DNA from: Aporrectodea caliginosa
Taxonomy: Eukaryota > Annelida > Clitellata > Crassiclitellata > Lumbricidae
NCBI GenBank assembly: GCA_020284085.1
Contig: JACEVL010000161.1
Location: forward strand, 830,001-894,000
DNA: 64,000 nucleotides
Reading direction: 5' to 3'
The position numbers and the translations under genes are program-made. Every line of letters starts with the position of its first letter. The first letter of the stretch is position 1. A model generated the notes under the pieces. That model did not search any database. It saw only the letters and a list, made by a program, of their open reading frames with translations, and was not told the DNA's origin. Positions 1 to 10,229 of this stretch are shown one piece after another.

Positions 1-146
1 CGTAGGGACAAGTCCTTCAGCAATTGCTCATGCGCTTCGGCGTGAAACTCCGACTACAGTTGTAGTCGGGAGCGCTGAATGGGTAATCTGGTTGAGGCGC
101 TATAACAAGTGTTCAAATACAATACAATACAATACAATACAATACA
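1..146 (+). mobile_element. SINE family A, 3' part (cut by window edge)
   Basis: The sequence matches the 3' two thirds of the complete SINE copies at 22110 and 31710: the CAAGTCCTTC segment, CTTCGGCGTGAAACTCCGA, the GGGAGCGC..TGAATGG motif, GAGGCGCTATAACAAGTG and a tail of AATAC pentamers. The tRNA-like head lies outside the window. Confidence 0.8.
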
Positions 147-375
147 TCAGTCACAATTAGAGATCGCTACACAAACGCCAGACCTTCTGAACTCCAAGCA
201 CCAATGGACTTCAGTGCAACCGCCACAAAAGCATGCGTTCGGGTGAATGTATCCTCTTTAGATCTTTTGGCGGTGGCTGCCCGGTTTGCTGTCTCATCTG
301 CTCCGGTTAATGTTAACCCTACTACCAGGAATGCACCGTTGCAGATTTCTCCGAAGCGGTCACATCCAAAAATGA
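147..375. repeat. duplicated non-coding segment, paralogue of 35920-36130
   Basis: From about 165 the sequence (CAGACCTTCTGAACTCCAAG, GCATGCGTTCGGGT, CCTCTTTAGATCTTTTG) reappears at about 35935-36130 with moderate divergence. The two continue together again beyond the LINE piece: CTTTTCCAAACGATCTCCAT at about 1366 matches 36229. No protein-coding signature is shared between the copies. Confidence 0.6.
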
Positions 376-1110
376 AGTATCAGATGATGCGCCCAATACT
401 TGATTGCAAGACTGCATGCACAATAGCCACCTCAATTGTTCTTTCCAAACTCGACTACTGTAATTCCATTTTTTACAACATCGACTCTTCTGAAATCAAA
501 CGCCTGCAAACAATCCAGAACCCTCTCTCCCGCGCAGTCACCAGAACTCCTAAACACCACCACATAACCCCTGTTCTGAAAAATGGCTTACTTCATTGGC
601 TTAAAGTCCCTCAGCGCATCCGTTACAAAATAGTATTTCTTAGCTGCGATGCCCTTCAAACGTCTAAACCCTCTTACATTCGTCAGCTATTCGCCATCCA
701 ACCGCCTGGGTCTACTCGCTCATCATCATACCTTTCTCTATCCCGGCCTCCAGTCTCATCCTCTCTGAAATTCTGCAACCGCTCCTTAGTCTATGCTGCA
801 CCAGCTCTTTGGGACGTACTCCCAAAAGACCTCCGCCAGTTTGCTCATCATCCTATCTCGCCTCTTACATCAACCTCTCCTCCGCTTGTACTCTCCTCTT
901 CTGCTTTCCACTCACAACTGCAAACCGGACTCTTCACGATATCCTATACTGATTCAACTCCTGCGCACCACACGACCACCATCATCACCGATTGCCACCG
1001 TAGCACCATGCTGTATCCTCTGCTTGACCTCCCCGGATTTTGACCTGGCACCGAAACGAACAGAGCAGTTTGGCTATTGCGGACCTGATTTGATATAGCG
1101 CCAGTAAATA
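376..1110 (+). mobile_element. L2/CR1-like LINE, 3' end remnant
   Basis: One long frame (about 375-1043) encodes the C-terminal part of a non-LTR reverse transcriptase. Visible family landmarks are LSKLDYCNSIFYN, LLHWLKVPQRIRYKI, PALWDVLPKDLR and SAFHSQLQTGLF, in the order seen in L2/CR1-like elements. The endonuclease and the catalytic RT motifs are absent, so this is a 5'-truncated copy. It interrupts a segment otherwise shared with 35.9-36.3 kb, so it arrived after that duplication or was lost from the other copy. The 3' end is estimated near the GATATAGCGCCAG motif. Confidence 0.75.
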
Positions 1111-1622
1111 AGCGTAGCTTTTGACGTGGCTTTTATGGGCGCTGAGACATTTTCGAAGATTTACATTACATTTTGGTGGCAGCATGTCTGTCTGAAGTTC
1201 GTTGTGCTTGCAGCAGATTCCAAGAAGGCAGAGAGTGCCAGCGTTGCATCACGTCGTGCCCAAGACAATGATAGTCAGGTCTCATCCGATAGTTCCGCAT
1301 TCAAAATACTCGACAATCCATTTCTTAACAATGAGTCAAATCTGGACCTGGTTAGACTATAGTCGCTTTTCCAAACGATCTCCATACTAAAACGTCAGCA
1401 TATTGTGCCGTTGTTGTCTTCCCGCGTTTTTCTGCAGTCCAGAACGTAGAGGCCTCTGGCGTAGACTCTTTGGCCAAGTGACACAAATGTGGTTCGCATA
1501 ATGTCGTTCCGTGTGGCATTCCAGCCGCGATCCTTATTACTTTATTACTTCTTGACCTCTGCTGTGTGCACAATATACGATATACGACCTATATGATTAT
1601 TCACTTTTCGCAGCCTACTTAC

Positions 1623-1811
1623 GTAGAAGCTCATGTTCAATGTGGCGCCAGGTATCGAGAGAACTTTGGCACAGCATTTGACCTTGTCAGAGCCACGAAT
1701 TGGAAACTGCACTGTGGTCGGTTCGACAGTGATAATGATCACTTTGGTCTCACAAAGCGCCGAAAGCATTAAGCCAACGAAGCAGACGAACCATAAACGG
1801 TTGACTTCCAG
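1623..1811 (-). pseudogene. secreted-family exon, copy A (ATG changed to CTG)
   Basis: This is the 63-codon exon of the tandem family (full account under 38661-38849), 189 bp long like copies C, D and E. It has the same hydrophobic leader (VNRLWFVCFVGLMLSALC), the Cys-Cys pair (KCCAKV) and the FY|GTAAGT donor at 1621-1622. The position of the initiator methionine is CTG (1809-1811), while the splice acceptor CTGTCAG directly upstream is kept. Either the copy has lost its start, or the true start lies in an upstream exon and this codon is ordinary sequence. The reading frame is otherwise open, so I call it a possible pseudogene, not a proven one. Confidence 0.6.
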
Positions 1812-1934
1812 CTGACAGCAGAAAATATAACCACACGATTATAGTCTATTTTACGCATTCATTCTCTCTTTGATTTGAAATTTAATTTATCCTTCTGTTA
1901 TTTATTTCTTCATTCAATCTTTCAACACTTTATA

Positions 1935-3592
1935 TCGTATTGTATTGTATTCAAACATTTGTAAAGCGCCTCTCATAGGGTGAACCATTCAGAGGCGCTC
2001 CCAGTGGAAGAGAGGTTACTAGCTAGAATTCGAGAGCGAGTAGATGGAGACAGCGCATTCCAAAGAGAGGGACCAATTGAGGTAAAGGACCGGGACTGAG
2101 CCATAGCTGTTCTAATATGAGGAACTAGAAGCTCAAGTCTGTTTGATGCGCGTAGTGGTCGATGGGAGGAGGCTGAAAGAGGCCGGAGTAATACATCAGC
2201 TAAATATTTTGGGGCAAGACCCCTTTGTGCCTTGAAGACTAAAATGAGGATTTTGAATTTAATGCGAGCAGAGAGAAGAAGCCAGTGAAGTTGTTCAAAC
2301 ATGAAAGGAGAAATGTGAGAGTACCGTGGTAGGCGTGCTATTAATCTGGCGGCAGCATTTAGGACAGATCGAAGAGGTGAAAGACAAACCTTAGGAATAC
2401 CAATGAGAAGAGAATTACAGTAATCAATTCGGGAGCATATGAAAGCATGAATCAGAGTGGTGAAAACAGAAGATGAGACAGAACGCCGAACAGCCCTAAG
2501 ACGCCTTAAATGAAAATAAGAAGAACGTGTTAGTTTGGAGATATGATCTTTAAAAGAAAGGGAGCTGTCTAGCGTAACACCAAAATCACGTACACTTGAA
2601 GAAAAGGAACAGTGCGGGAACCTTTCCAAGAGGAGACCAAAATCAATCTTTAGAAGCTGTTGGGGGGTGCCAAACCAAATGAATTGGGTTTTGGAGGCGT
2701 TAAGGCAGAGGCGGTTTGATGCCATCCTGGGAGTGAAGAGAATTTGAGAGGGATTGGATACGCTCAACTAAGTGCATCTAGGGTGAAGGAGACCCATGAA
2801 CAAATGCTTGCACATCATCTGCAAAGAGATGACCAGCAGCTCCAGAGAGCGGGAAAAGAGAGGGAATGTCAGCTGTTTATTGAATGAAGAGCAGGGAACC
2901 CAGGACAGAGCCTTGAGGAACACCCAATTTGATGTGGATCCAATTAGTTCTGGAATCACTCGAGATAATCATGTGGGTTCGCTCAGATAAATAAGATCGA
3001 AACCAACAAAGGGGAAGGCCCTGTAGCCCACCATAAGAAGTCTCAAGACGCTGAAGAAAAATATTGTTGCCAACCATATCGAAAGCTGCAGAAACATCAC
3101 AAAGAGCCAGGCGGTGAGTTCAGACCTGTCAACAGCAGAATAGATTTCAGAGAGGAAAGAGAGAAGAGCAGTCTCCGTAGAGTGATGAGCCCTAAAGCCT
3201 GACTGATTTGGGGGAAGAAGAACTGTTGTTCAAGATAGGGGAGGAGCTGGAGGGAAACAAGGCGCTCAAGAGTCCTGGATAAGAAAGACAGATTAGAGAT
3301 AGGTCGGTAGTTTTGGCAGAGATTAGTATCGAGGTCAGGCTTTTTGAGTGAAGGAAAGACAAGAGCACGTTTCTGAGATGGAGGAATACAGCCCTCAGCG
3401 AGTGACCTATTAAAGAGATAAACCAAAAAGGGAGCAAGGTCATCTAAAATGTCACTGATTACAAAAGGGGGTAGTGGGTCTAGTTCACATGATTTTAGAT
3501 TTGCAGACTTTAGAACTAGACGAAGGTCCGATTCCGAGATAGGATGAAAGCTATCGAAGACGTCGATGAGAATGTCGGTGAAGGAGCATTCA
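1935..3592 (-). mobile_element. L2/CR1-like LINE, 5'-truncated, frameshifted
   Basis: The minus strand reads as reverse transcriptase from the fingers domain to the C-terminus: NYRPISNLSFLSRTLERLV (about 3290-3350), GVPQGSVLG (about 2890-2930), FADD (2814-2825), then an intact 264-codon stretch (1973-2767) with LNASKTQFIWFG, CSRIDYCNSLLIG and QLHWLLLSARIKFKI. Frameshifts separate these blocks, so it is not functional. No endonuclease is present. It sits inside an (ATTC)-rich spot that is continuous in the paralogue at 38.95 kb. Its 3' end (GGGAGCGCCTCTGAATGG, AGAGGCGCTTTACAA, AATACAATAC tail) is shared with SINE family A. Confidence 0.88.
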
Positions 3593-3639
3593 TTCTTTCA
3601 TTCATTCATCCTTTCTCCGTGCATTCATTCTCTCATTTA

Positions 3640-3830
3640 TTCAATAGACCAGGCAAGGGGAACAAATGTCAAAGGTGCCTTTGTATAGCGTTCCTGGCCA
3701 GTGGAATACGCAGGAATAATATACGCTGGCTATTTCATGTATCTGACCCAGCAATTGAATAGGATCATGGAAAGAAAATTTATGTAGCCTGCCATAGAAC
3801 CTGAAACAAGGCAATCACCACTAGAACCCT
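3640..3830. repeat. block segment shared with 39049-39240
   Basis: GACCAGGCAAGG and the following roughly 190 bases match 39049-39240 closely and 12.04-12.2 kb more weakly. They are part of the five-fold duplicated block that carries the secreted-family exons. No coding potential is evident. Confidence 0.65.
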
Positions 3831-3836
3831 ATTCTT

Positions 3837-4220
3837 TTTATCCATATAGTTAACTTGCGGAAATCTTGAATGTTTGAGCCACAGGCTAAGAAGTCAAATC
3901 TTTCGACGACTAATGCGATCACTTACAGTCATTCAATCGTCATGAAACTTGGCAGATAGACTCGCCCTCGGAGACATTTCATTCTATAAAAATTTCAGCT
4001 CCCCCCAAAAAGCAAGCTTATAGAAGGGGACTCAACTTTTCGAATCGGGGAATCACCTTTTCCCATCGATATCTATATTTAGAACGTTCTAAATATAGAT
4101 ATTGCCGAGTAAAATGAACGCGGACTATATATTTGTAGAGTGACTGCTTCATAAGACGGATTATAGGATACTAGATGGATATAGTAAAAACTTTGTTTTT
4201 ACTATTGGCTGTATTTTATT
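3837..4220 (+). mobile_element. solitary copy of the ATCCATCTAG repeat element
   Basis: This is a single copy of the unit tandemly repeated at 10230-11902. It runs from TTATCCATATAGTTAAC to ACTAGATGGATATAG followed by a GTAAAAACTTTG hairpin and TGTATTTTATT. The paralogous empty site at about 39236-39250 (TTCTTTGTAAC..TGTGCAATAAG type junction, also at 30680) shows it is an insertion in this block. The internal CCAAT-rich segment of the array units is replaced here by a 34-bp palindrome (4069-4102). Confidence 0.75.
4069..4102. repeat. 34-bp perfect palindrome
   Basis: Two 17-base arms (ATATCTATATTTAGAAC and its exact complement) meet without a loop at the centre of AGAACGTTCT. It replaces about 70 bases found at this place in the other copies of the element. 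Confidence 0.9.
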
Positions 4221-4444
4221 AACCAGTGCAATAAGAACACAAATTCCGGGAAGCGCAGCCCACAGCATCAGCGCAGAGTTATAGGAGCAACACACAAGAG
4301 TCCAGATGTTCAAAATATTGCAGTGAAGAAGATGTGGAGTAGTGGTTCAATTGCCGAGTCCTAAGGCAGACAAAAAGGTGTCACAAGCATTGGGTCGAGA
4401 CACAGACAGTGCAAGACGTGTTCCCATGCAAAAAGGAGCCAATC

Positions 4445-4660
4445 AAATCGAATGAATTCTAGATACGCCAAATAAGTCTAACTATGGACAAGGTGGAATA
4501 TCGTGATCGACTGCGTCAAAGGCTGCATTGGAATCAAACAAAGCCAAAGGACATGCAGCTGAGACCTATCAATGGCTAGATTTATGTTTGAAATCTGGCG
4601 AATTGTGAAGGACTTAGCGAAGTGACTTTCCGAAATATCTTTTAGTGCATGTATTGTCAT
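4445..4660 (-). pseudogene. ancient reverse-transcriptase fragment in the duplicated block
   Basis: On the minus strand the residues AAFDAVDHDI, preceded by a LAIDRSQLHVLWLCL-like stretch, resemble RT motif A of L2/CR1-type LINEs (family pattern: DLSAAFDTVDH). Frameshifts and stops flank it. The same stretch is present in the other blocks near 31.5, 39.55 and 42.7 kb, so the LINE was already degenerate before the block multiplied. Confidence 0.5.
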
Positions 4661-4826
4661 TGAACAAACAGAATTTTCTTAAATTGATTTAGACAAAGCT
4701 GTCACGTTACTGCATATACCATAATAGCCTATATCATATTTTAGGTTTCCCACGAAATCAAATTTCGGAAGCCAGTGCACATTGCGCTGTCAATCTAAAA
4801 ATCAAACACTGACGCTTCTACGTCAG

Positions 4827-5045
4827 TTAATTCACGTATAAGAGGTTGCCAGATCGCCAAAATTGCTCAATCACGAATTCAATCGTTCCCAAACGACAAT
4901 CTTGAGGGAAAGAGGCAGATTCGACACCAACCTTTCTTCTGAAAACCATCATCGAAGACGTCTGTATCTGGCTATGGAAACTGATTCCCGACGATAGAGG
5001 CAATGAAGCGGAACGGTCAGCTGAAGAGTCGACGTGGAAAGGAAC
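4827..5045 (-). CDS. conserved reading frame, possible second exon of the secreted family (block 1)
   Basis: A 73-codon open stretch begins after an AG (GGACAG|G at 5046) and ends at TAA. The same frame is open in the block copies at 32043-32237, 40180-40386 and 43031-43240, with stops aligned to within a few codons. It contains FHVDSSADRSASLPLSSG, SFHSQIQTSS, VFRRKVGVES and FPQDCRLGTIEFVIEQFW. The frame would follow the family exon in phase 0. The polypyrimidine tract is weak and no polyadenylation signal is evident, so this could instead be conserved non-coding DNA. I recognise no domain. It lies left of family exon copy B (9476-9658), which would be its 5' partner. Confidence 0.35.
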   Translation of the reverse strand, partial: VPFHVDSSADRSASLPLSSGISFHSQIQTSSMMVFRRKVGVESASFPQDCRLGTIEFVIEQFWRSGNLLYVN

Positions 5046-5111
5046 CTGTCCTGGTCTTTGAAGAGACGCTGCTTATATGCCATCCGACGCAGACCGATTG
5101 AATCTCGCAGG

Positions 5112-5123
5112 TGGCATCTGCCA
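5112..5123 (-). promoter_or_regulatory. conserved TGGCANNTGCCA palindrome with TGACGTGG
   Basis: TGGCATCTGCCA followed by CGTCAT reads TGACGTGGCA on the minus strand. TGACGTGG is the core of the unfolded-protein-response element bound by XBP1/ATF6 in animals. The element recurs at 12450, 32565, 40454 and 43307, one per block. Function is inferred only. Confidence 0.35.
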
Positions 5124-5209
5124 CGTCATGCTAATATGTTTAAAATTATCATATTTACGTCTTATCACTTTTGAGGCAGAATAAATTTTTGTAAATAACG
5201 GCTGTTACA

Positions 5210-5490
5210 GTAGACTGAATATTTTTAGAAAATATTTTTTATTTCAGATATGTATAAATTCGTACATGTTTGCATTTACATATGTGAATTTATGTATAAA
5301 TATTTATTTATATTTATATAAAGATGTATTGTATATGTATATATATGCATGTACACATATGTATATATGTACATAAGTAAAATATATATATATATATGTA
5401 CACATATGCAATGCATATATATATATGTGTGTGTGTAGGAACAAGTATATTATGTACATATTTAGATGTATGTCTGCATGCAGATCAATC
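5210..5490. repeat. AT-rich (TATG/TATA) simple-sequence region
   Basis: Imperfect TATA, TATG and TGTA repeats dominate. Short frames here are low-complexity and were not treated as genes. Confidence 0.8.
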
Positions 5491-5779
5491 AATCAATTTT
5501 TTTTATTGTTTCCAGAGAATAGTTAACAAGTAGTGTGATCGAGACTAATCATAATCATCGATCATAAATTTAGAAATTCAAAACAGACAGATCATAAGAT
5601 TATTTTATTAATTTATGAGGTAAATAATCGGGTACCCAGAAGAATTTTAAGCACAATCCTACAAATCATCCCTCCTATCAGATTCAAAATATATTGATTT
5701 AACATCGTTCAAATTGACTGAAACACAAGCAGGTGGGCAGGCCCGTCACACAAACGCGCAGGTACACACTCGTGTAAAG

Positions 5780-6010
5780 CATTAACTGCTGTTCCTGAAA
5801 GACGGTCCAGTGGACGAGAAAACGCGTCGTGGTCGAGTTGCAGTTTTAGAGCGAGGAACAAGACGTTTAGCCTGACTGCAGAACGTAGCGATCAACGAGT
5901 TGTAGCTTCTTTTACGCCATACTGTTCATAATGACATCATTTGCTCAATGGACGGGGGTAAGGTGACAGGCTGGATGGAGAACGTAGCGATCATCGATCG
6001 TTGCACGGTA
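5780..6010 (-). pseudogene. L2/CR1-like LINE C-terminal fragment
   Basis: On the minus strand RLVPRSKTATRPRR and FSSTGPSFRNSS match the L2/CR1 C-terminal pattern (LVPRSRT...FS..GP..WNSLP). Paralogous fragments lie at 33215-33360 and 43800-44290. Stops occur within it. Confidence 0.55.
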
Positions 6011-6383
6011 CAACCATTGCCGACCCCGTTGGCATGAAACTGCTGGAATGTCAATCGGACAATTCGGAATTTATATAGCCACACTTTATAAACGAATATT
6101 AAAACTTGATCTATATTTTATTAATAATATTTTCAAAATAAAAATAGGCACATACTTACTTTTTAGTTTAATGACTTCCCGTTTATATTTCCTACTAAAA
6201 CAAGCAGACGATAACACGATAGAAAGCATAAACAAGAAACTAGCATATTCCGAAAAAAATGCCTTTACGTAAAGAACATTTAGGCTACACAATGATTAAA
6301 GGTTTGAGGTAATCTAAATGTTCTTCAGGATCCCCTTTTGTTGCTATTAATTAAAAATATTCATGCTACTATTGTGTTGTAAT

Positions 6384-6529
6384 CAGGCCTGAAAGTGAGC
6401 CGGGTCTGTCGGGGTCTGAGACCCGGCATTCATTTTCGCAACATGTAAGATAACCTACATTTTCCCTTTAAACACTGAATATTATTACGTAATAGACCCG
6501 GCTACTTTTTCAAACCACTTTCAGCACTG
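6384..6529. mobile_element. miniature hAT-type element (146 bp)
   Basis: The ends are CAGGCCTGAAAGTG and, inverted, CAGTGCTGAAAGTG, and CCGGGTCT lies inside each end. The flanks are the exact 8-bp duplication GTTGTAAT (6376-6383 and 6530-6537). An 8-bp duplication with CAG-type ends is characteristic of hAT elements. It has no coding capacity. Confidence 0.88.
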
Positions 6530-6589
6530 GTTGTAATGTTATCAATGGCTAACAATCATGTTACCTCTGTTTTGTTACTCTGTGGCTTC

Positions 6590-6640
6590 AATAAAAGAAT
6601 TGATTGATTGATTGATATATTGATTGATTGAAGAATTACA
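6590..6640. repeat. (GATT)n after an AATAAA
   Basis: CTTCAATAAAAGAATTGATTGATTGATTG is arranged like the simple-repeat tail of a retroposed sequence. The same arrangement occurs at 21138-21191. Confidence 0.6.
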
Positions 6641-6644
6641 GCAG

Positions 6645-6984
6645 CCGTCAATTTCTACAAGAGTTTCCAAAATAACATTGGACCAGACGCGGATTAGATA
6701 AATTGCTTCGAAAAATTGGCGAAACAGGGTCAGTCGACCGCGTCATTGGTAGTGGCAGACGAAGGTCATCGCGCACTGAAGAAAACGTTGCCCATAGGCA
6801 CCAGTGCTTCCAGGCTTGCGCACAAACAAATGGAGGACATTTTGAACATCTTCTTTAATTAAAATTAATAATCTAACCATACTACTGAGAGTTTCTTCAC
6901 AAAATATTAAATACTGCTTTCACGTTAGAAGTACTTATATGGAATACAAAGTTTGGCTTAATTTTCATTGAACCACCGTGTATA
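6645..6984 (+). pseudogene. mariner transposase relic, internally deleted
   Basis: The plus strand joins an N-terminal mariner piece (KLLRKIGETGSVDRVIGSGR, RRSSRTEENVA, the helix-turn-helix linker region) directly to the C-terminal piece (ACAQTNGGHFEHLL and stop). The whole catalytic core is deleted. The right end TTCATTGAACCACCGTGTATA looks like an inverted-repeat end, but I found no matching left end. It is non-autonomous and dead. Confidence 0.75.
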
Positions 6985-8130
6985 TGGACGATACGAATAT
7001 TCTGGTATGTTGGCTACGCATCGGGCAGCACAGTTCAGAACAAATTAGAGCTTGAATGCACGAAAGGATTGACGTCGTGGCTATTCAGTGGCTGTGTCAT
7101 CCGTCTGGAGTGGGTTTCTTCCTCGTTATGTGCGTGCATACGATACTCCTGGGACACTGCACGTGACATTTCGATAATACTTGAAAGCCGTTCTGTTTCG
7201 TCGTTTGGACTGAAAGCGACTCTGATTAGACATCACTAAGGGCCCTATTAGAGGCCGTGAATGAATGTATGTATGTATGAATCAATCAATTACTCAATCA
7301 ATAAAGCAACCAAACAGACAATCAGTCCGTGAATCAGTCAGTCAACCAATCACCTCAGTATATGTATACTAATAAATAAATAAAAATAAATAAATTTAAA
7401 AACATTCAGTGTTCAATGTTTTTAAATATTCATACTCTGAGCGATGATTGAAGCCTGGATTGAATGTTTGTTGGTCACATGACATTGGCGTAGACTAACG
7501 TGGTAAAATATCTTAAAAAGGCCATGGATTGATTTAATAAATTGCAAAACAAACAACAGGCCCTGAGCCTGAGTCTAAGTCGTGGACGATCCTCTGGCAT
7601 TAGAGGTACATGTATATCATTCAGGGAAACCATACTAATGTAATGTGAGGCGGTGTAATGAATTGTTGTGTAATTTAACATTTAAGGGGTTCCAAAAGGT
7701 GCCTCTCGAACTCCCTCAACGATGGTGATGCCAAAAGTTCAGCCACTACCAGGCAATATTTAAATATATATATATATATGACAAGTCACCGCCATTAATG
7801 TCTACACGAATTAGCTGCACATAAAATACCTATATGTTTTCAGTTCATATTGAATCTCCTTGAGTTCATCTCTATTGACCTTATGCATTTTTAGATATGC
7901 TGTCATGCAGGGAACAAACTGTCCACAGTGCAGATTACGTGTCCTTTATTGACAATTCCAAAAATATTCATGGTTTTAGGCTAAATGCAACATAAAGTTG
8001 GATAACAATTTTATATCCTTGCATTCGGATTTCGCTTTCCGTGTGTCCAACGATTTATTGCTGAATCTCAATGTATTTCCTCGGATTTTGTGTTGTTCGA
8101 TGAAGATAGGGCGCTGGCTACAGTTTTCGC
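6985..8130. other. no gene recognised
   Basis: About 1.1 kb holds AATCA-type repeats near 7260-7400 and AT-rich sequence. Around 7155-7240 (AAGCGACTCTGATTAGACAT) it is related to 45765-45805. Nothing else is supportable. Confidence 0.5.
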
Positions 8131-8439
8131 TGAATTAATTGGTAGGTTTTATCACTTGGAAACCCATAGTTTTAATTAATTGTAAAACGCTCGATTCGGC
8201 GTTCATCTGGCAAAAGAAATAATTTCTATCGAAACTGAGGATGGAAAGAAACTGTGTGTCGAGGGTCAATGTCTGGCATTCGGTGGCATTCTCCATTGTG
8301 CGTCGGTCTTTGTCCAGTGGTCCTTGTACAAGCGACACACCTGGCATTTCCGGTCCAAGCTCCACATGTGACTCGACGCTTGTCGACGTCGTATTCATCT
8401 GCCACGAGTATTAGAAAACGCTCAGTCGAAATAACCGAT

Positions 8440-8880
<441 letters not shown>

Positions 8881-9079
8881 CATAACGATAATCATCATGA
8901 TCATTAAATGAATAATAATTAATGATGACGATAACAATAATTTATGTCTTCATAATCATCCACATCTTCATCTGAGCAGTATCATCATCGTAATCATCAC
9001 GTTCATCATGCAGTAACAGCACCATAGGCCAATACCCAATGCATAGCATTGTGTCAGTCAGTCTGACAAAAGTCAGTCA

Positions 9080-9340
9080 GTCTTAATATTCCGGCTCCCA
9101 GCGCCACCGGAAACTCAGATGTGGACACGTGACCTCTTCTGCAGACACGGATACAAGTAATGCAAAGATGCTATTCCATCGATCGCTATTTCTGATTGGA
9201 GGCAGAGATAGATATGGGGAGGGATTCTTGAAGAGATGGAACTTTAGTTTAGAATGCTGAACATGAGTATGTTTAGGCCGACAATGGAAAGCTGAGCGAG
9301 TGTCAGCTGGCATGGGATTCCACGGATGGTTGCACAATAA
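9080..9340. repeat. dispersed repeat related to 18120-18320, 24210-24350, 37050-37210 and 37780-37920
   Basis: Shared pieces are CAGCGCCAC.., ACACGTGACCTC and ATTCCG-type segments. Related copies begin TTCTATAGCGCCA. Such ends, read on the other strand as TGGCGCTATAGAA, resemble LINE/SINE 3' termini. No coding capacity. Confidence 0.4.
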
Positions 9341-9475
9341 AGTAGCCTATTCGGCATCGATATGCCTCAATTTCACTACGTCCGTCAACCTGCCAGCGTC
9401 TTATCAACCACCTCATACTGCTTGTAATCGTTTATATTAAAGTAAACGCGCCATCAATTTGTGCAGCATCCTTAC

Positions 9476-9658
9476 ATAGAACGTGATGTTGATAGTGTAG
9501 TCGTTGACTCGTTCACCGTGCGCACAGCAGAGGACCGAAGCGTTGCCCTTTACTGAAATGGTCACTTCGTTTGGCGTCAGCTTGGCATAGATGTCTCTGG
9601 TCTCCACGAACGCCGTCGAACAAACGATGCAGAGAAACCAGAAGCGCTCGAACTCCAC
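9476..9658 (-). CDS. secreted-family exon, copy B (divergent)
   Basis: This is the most divergent copy of the tandem-family exon: leader VEFERFWFLCIVCSTAFVET, Cys-Cys pair in VLCCAHG, ending TFY before the donor GTAAGG (9474-9475). It is 61 codons against 63 in the others. At the place of the usual ATG it has GTG, directly after TTCTTGAAG, which also fits a splice acceptor. An in-frame ATG exists upstream (codon at 9707-9709), so an unspliced start giving MMTHKALSVCLYSLFLK before the leader is possible. The open frame despite strong divergence argues for coding. Confidence 0.5.
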
Positions 9659-9739
9659 CTTCAAGAACAGAGAATAAAGACAAACACTGAGGGCCTTATG
9701 AGTCATCAATGATGCACTGTGGAAAAAGAATTGTATTAA

Positions 9740-10080
9740 TTAATTAGGAACAATCAATTGATTAATTCGTTCATTCATCTGTCTATTTATCCAATCGTCA
9801 TTTTTTTATTAACTTCTTTCAATGTTTCATTCATTTGATTTACTCATTTATTAATTCATTCTTTCATAAATTCATTAATTCTCTCATTATTAATTAATTA
9901 ATTCATTAATTCATTCATTCTCTCATTCATTCTCTCATTCATTCATTCATTCATTCATTCATTCATTCATTCATTCATTCATTCATTCATTCATTCTCTC
10001 ATTCATTCATTCATTAATTCATTCACTCATTCACTCATTCATTCTCTGATTAATGCATTCAATCGTTTATTTATTTCATT
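9740..10080. repeat. (ATTC)n region
   Basis: Near-perfect ATTC tetramers lie between about 9880 and 10030, with degenerate flanks. Similar ATTC-rich DNA lies to the right of family exons D and E, so it is part of the duplicated block. Confidence 0.9.
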
Positions 10081-10229
10081 CGTTCATTCTGTCACTCATT
10101 GGATCTTTCTATCGTTTACTCTTAAACTCATTCTTGCAACCATTTTTGTTCATTCATTTATTCAATATTATACTTTTAAGCATCAAATCTTCCATACTTC
10201 CATTCTTTAATACGTCAATTCTCTGTTTT

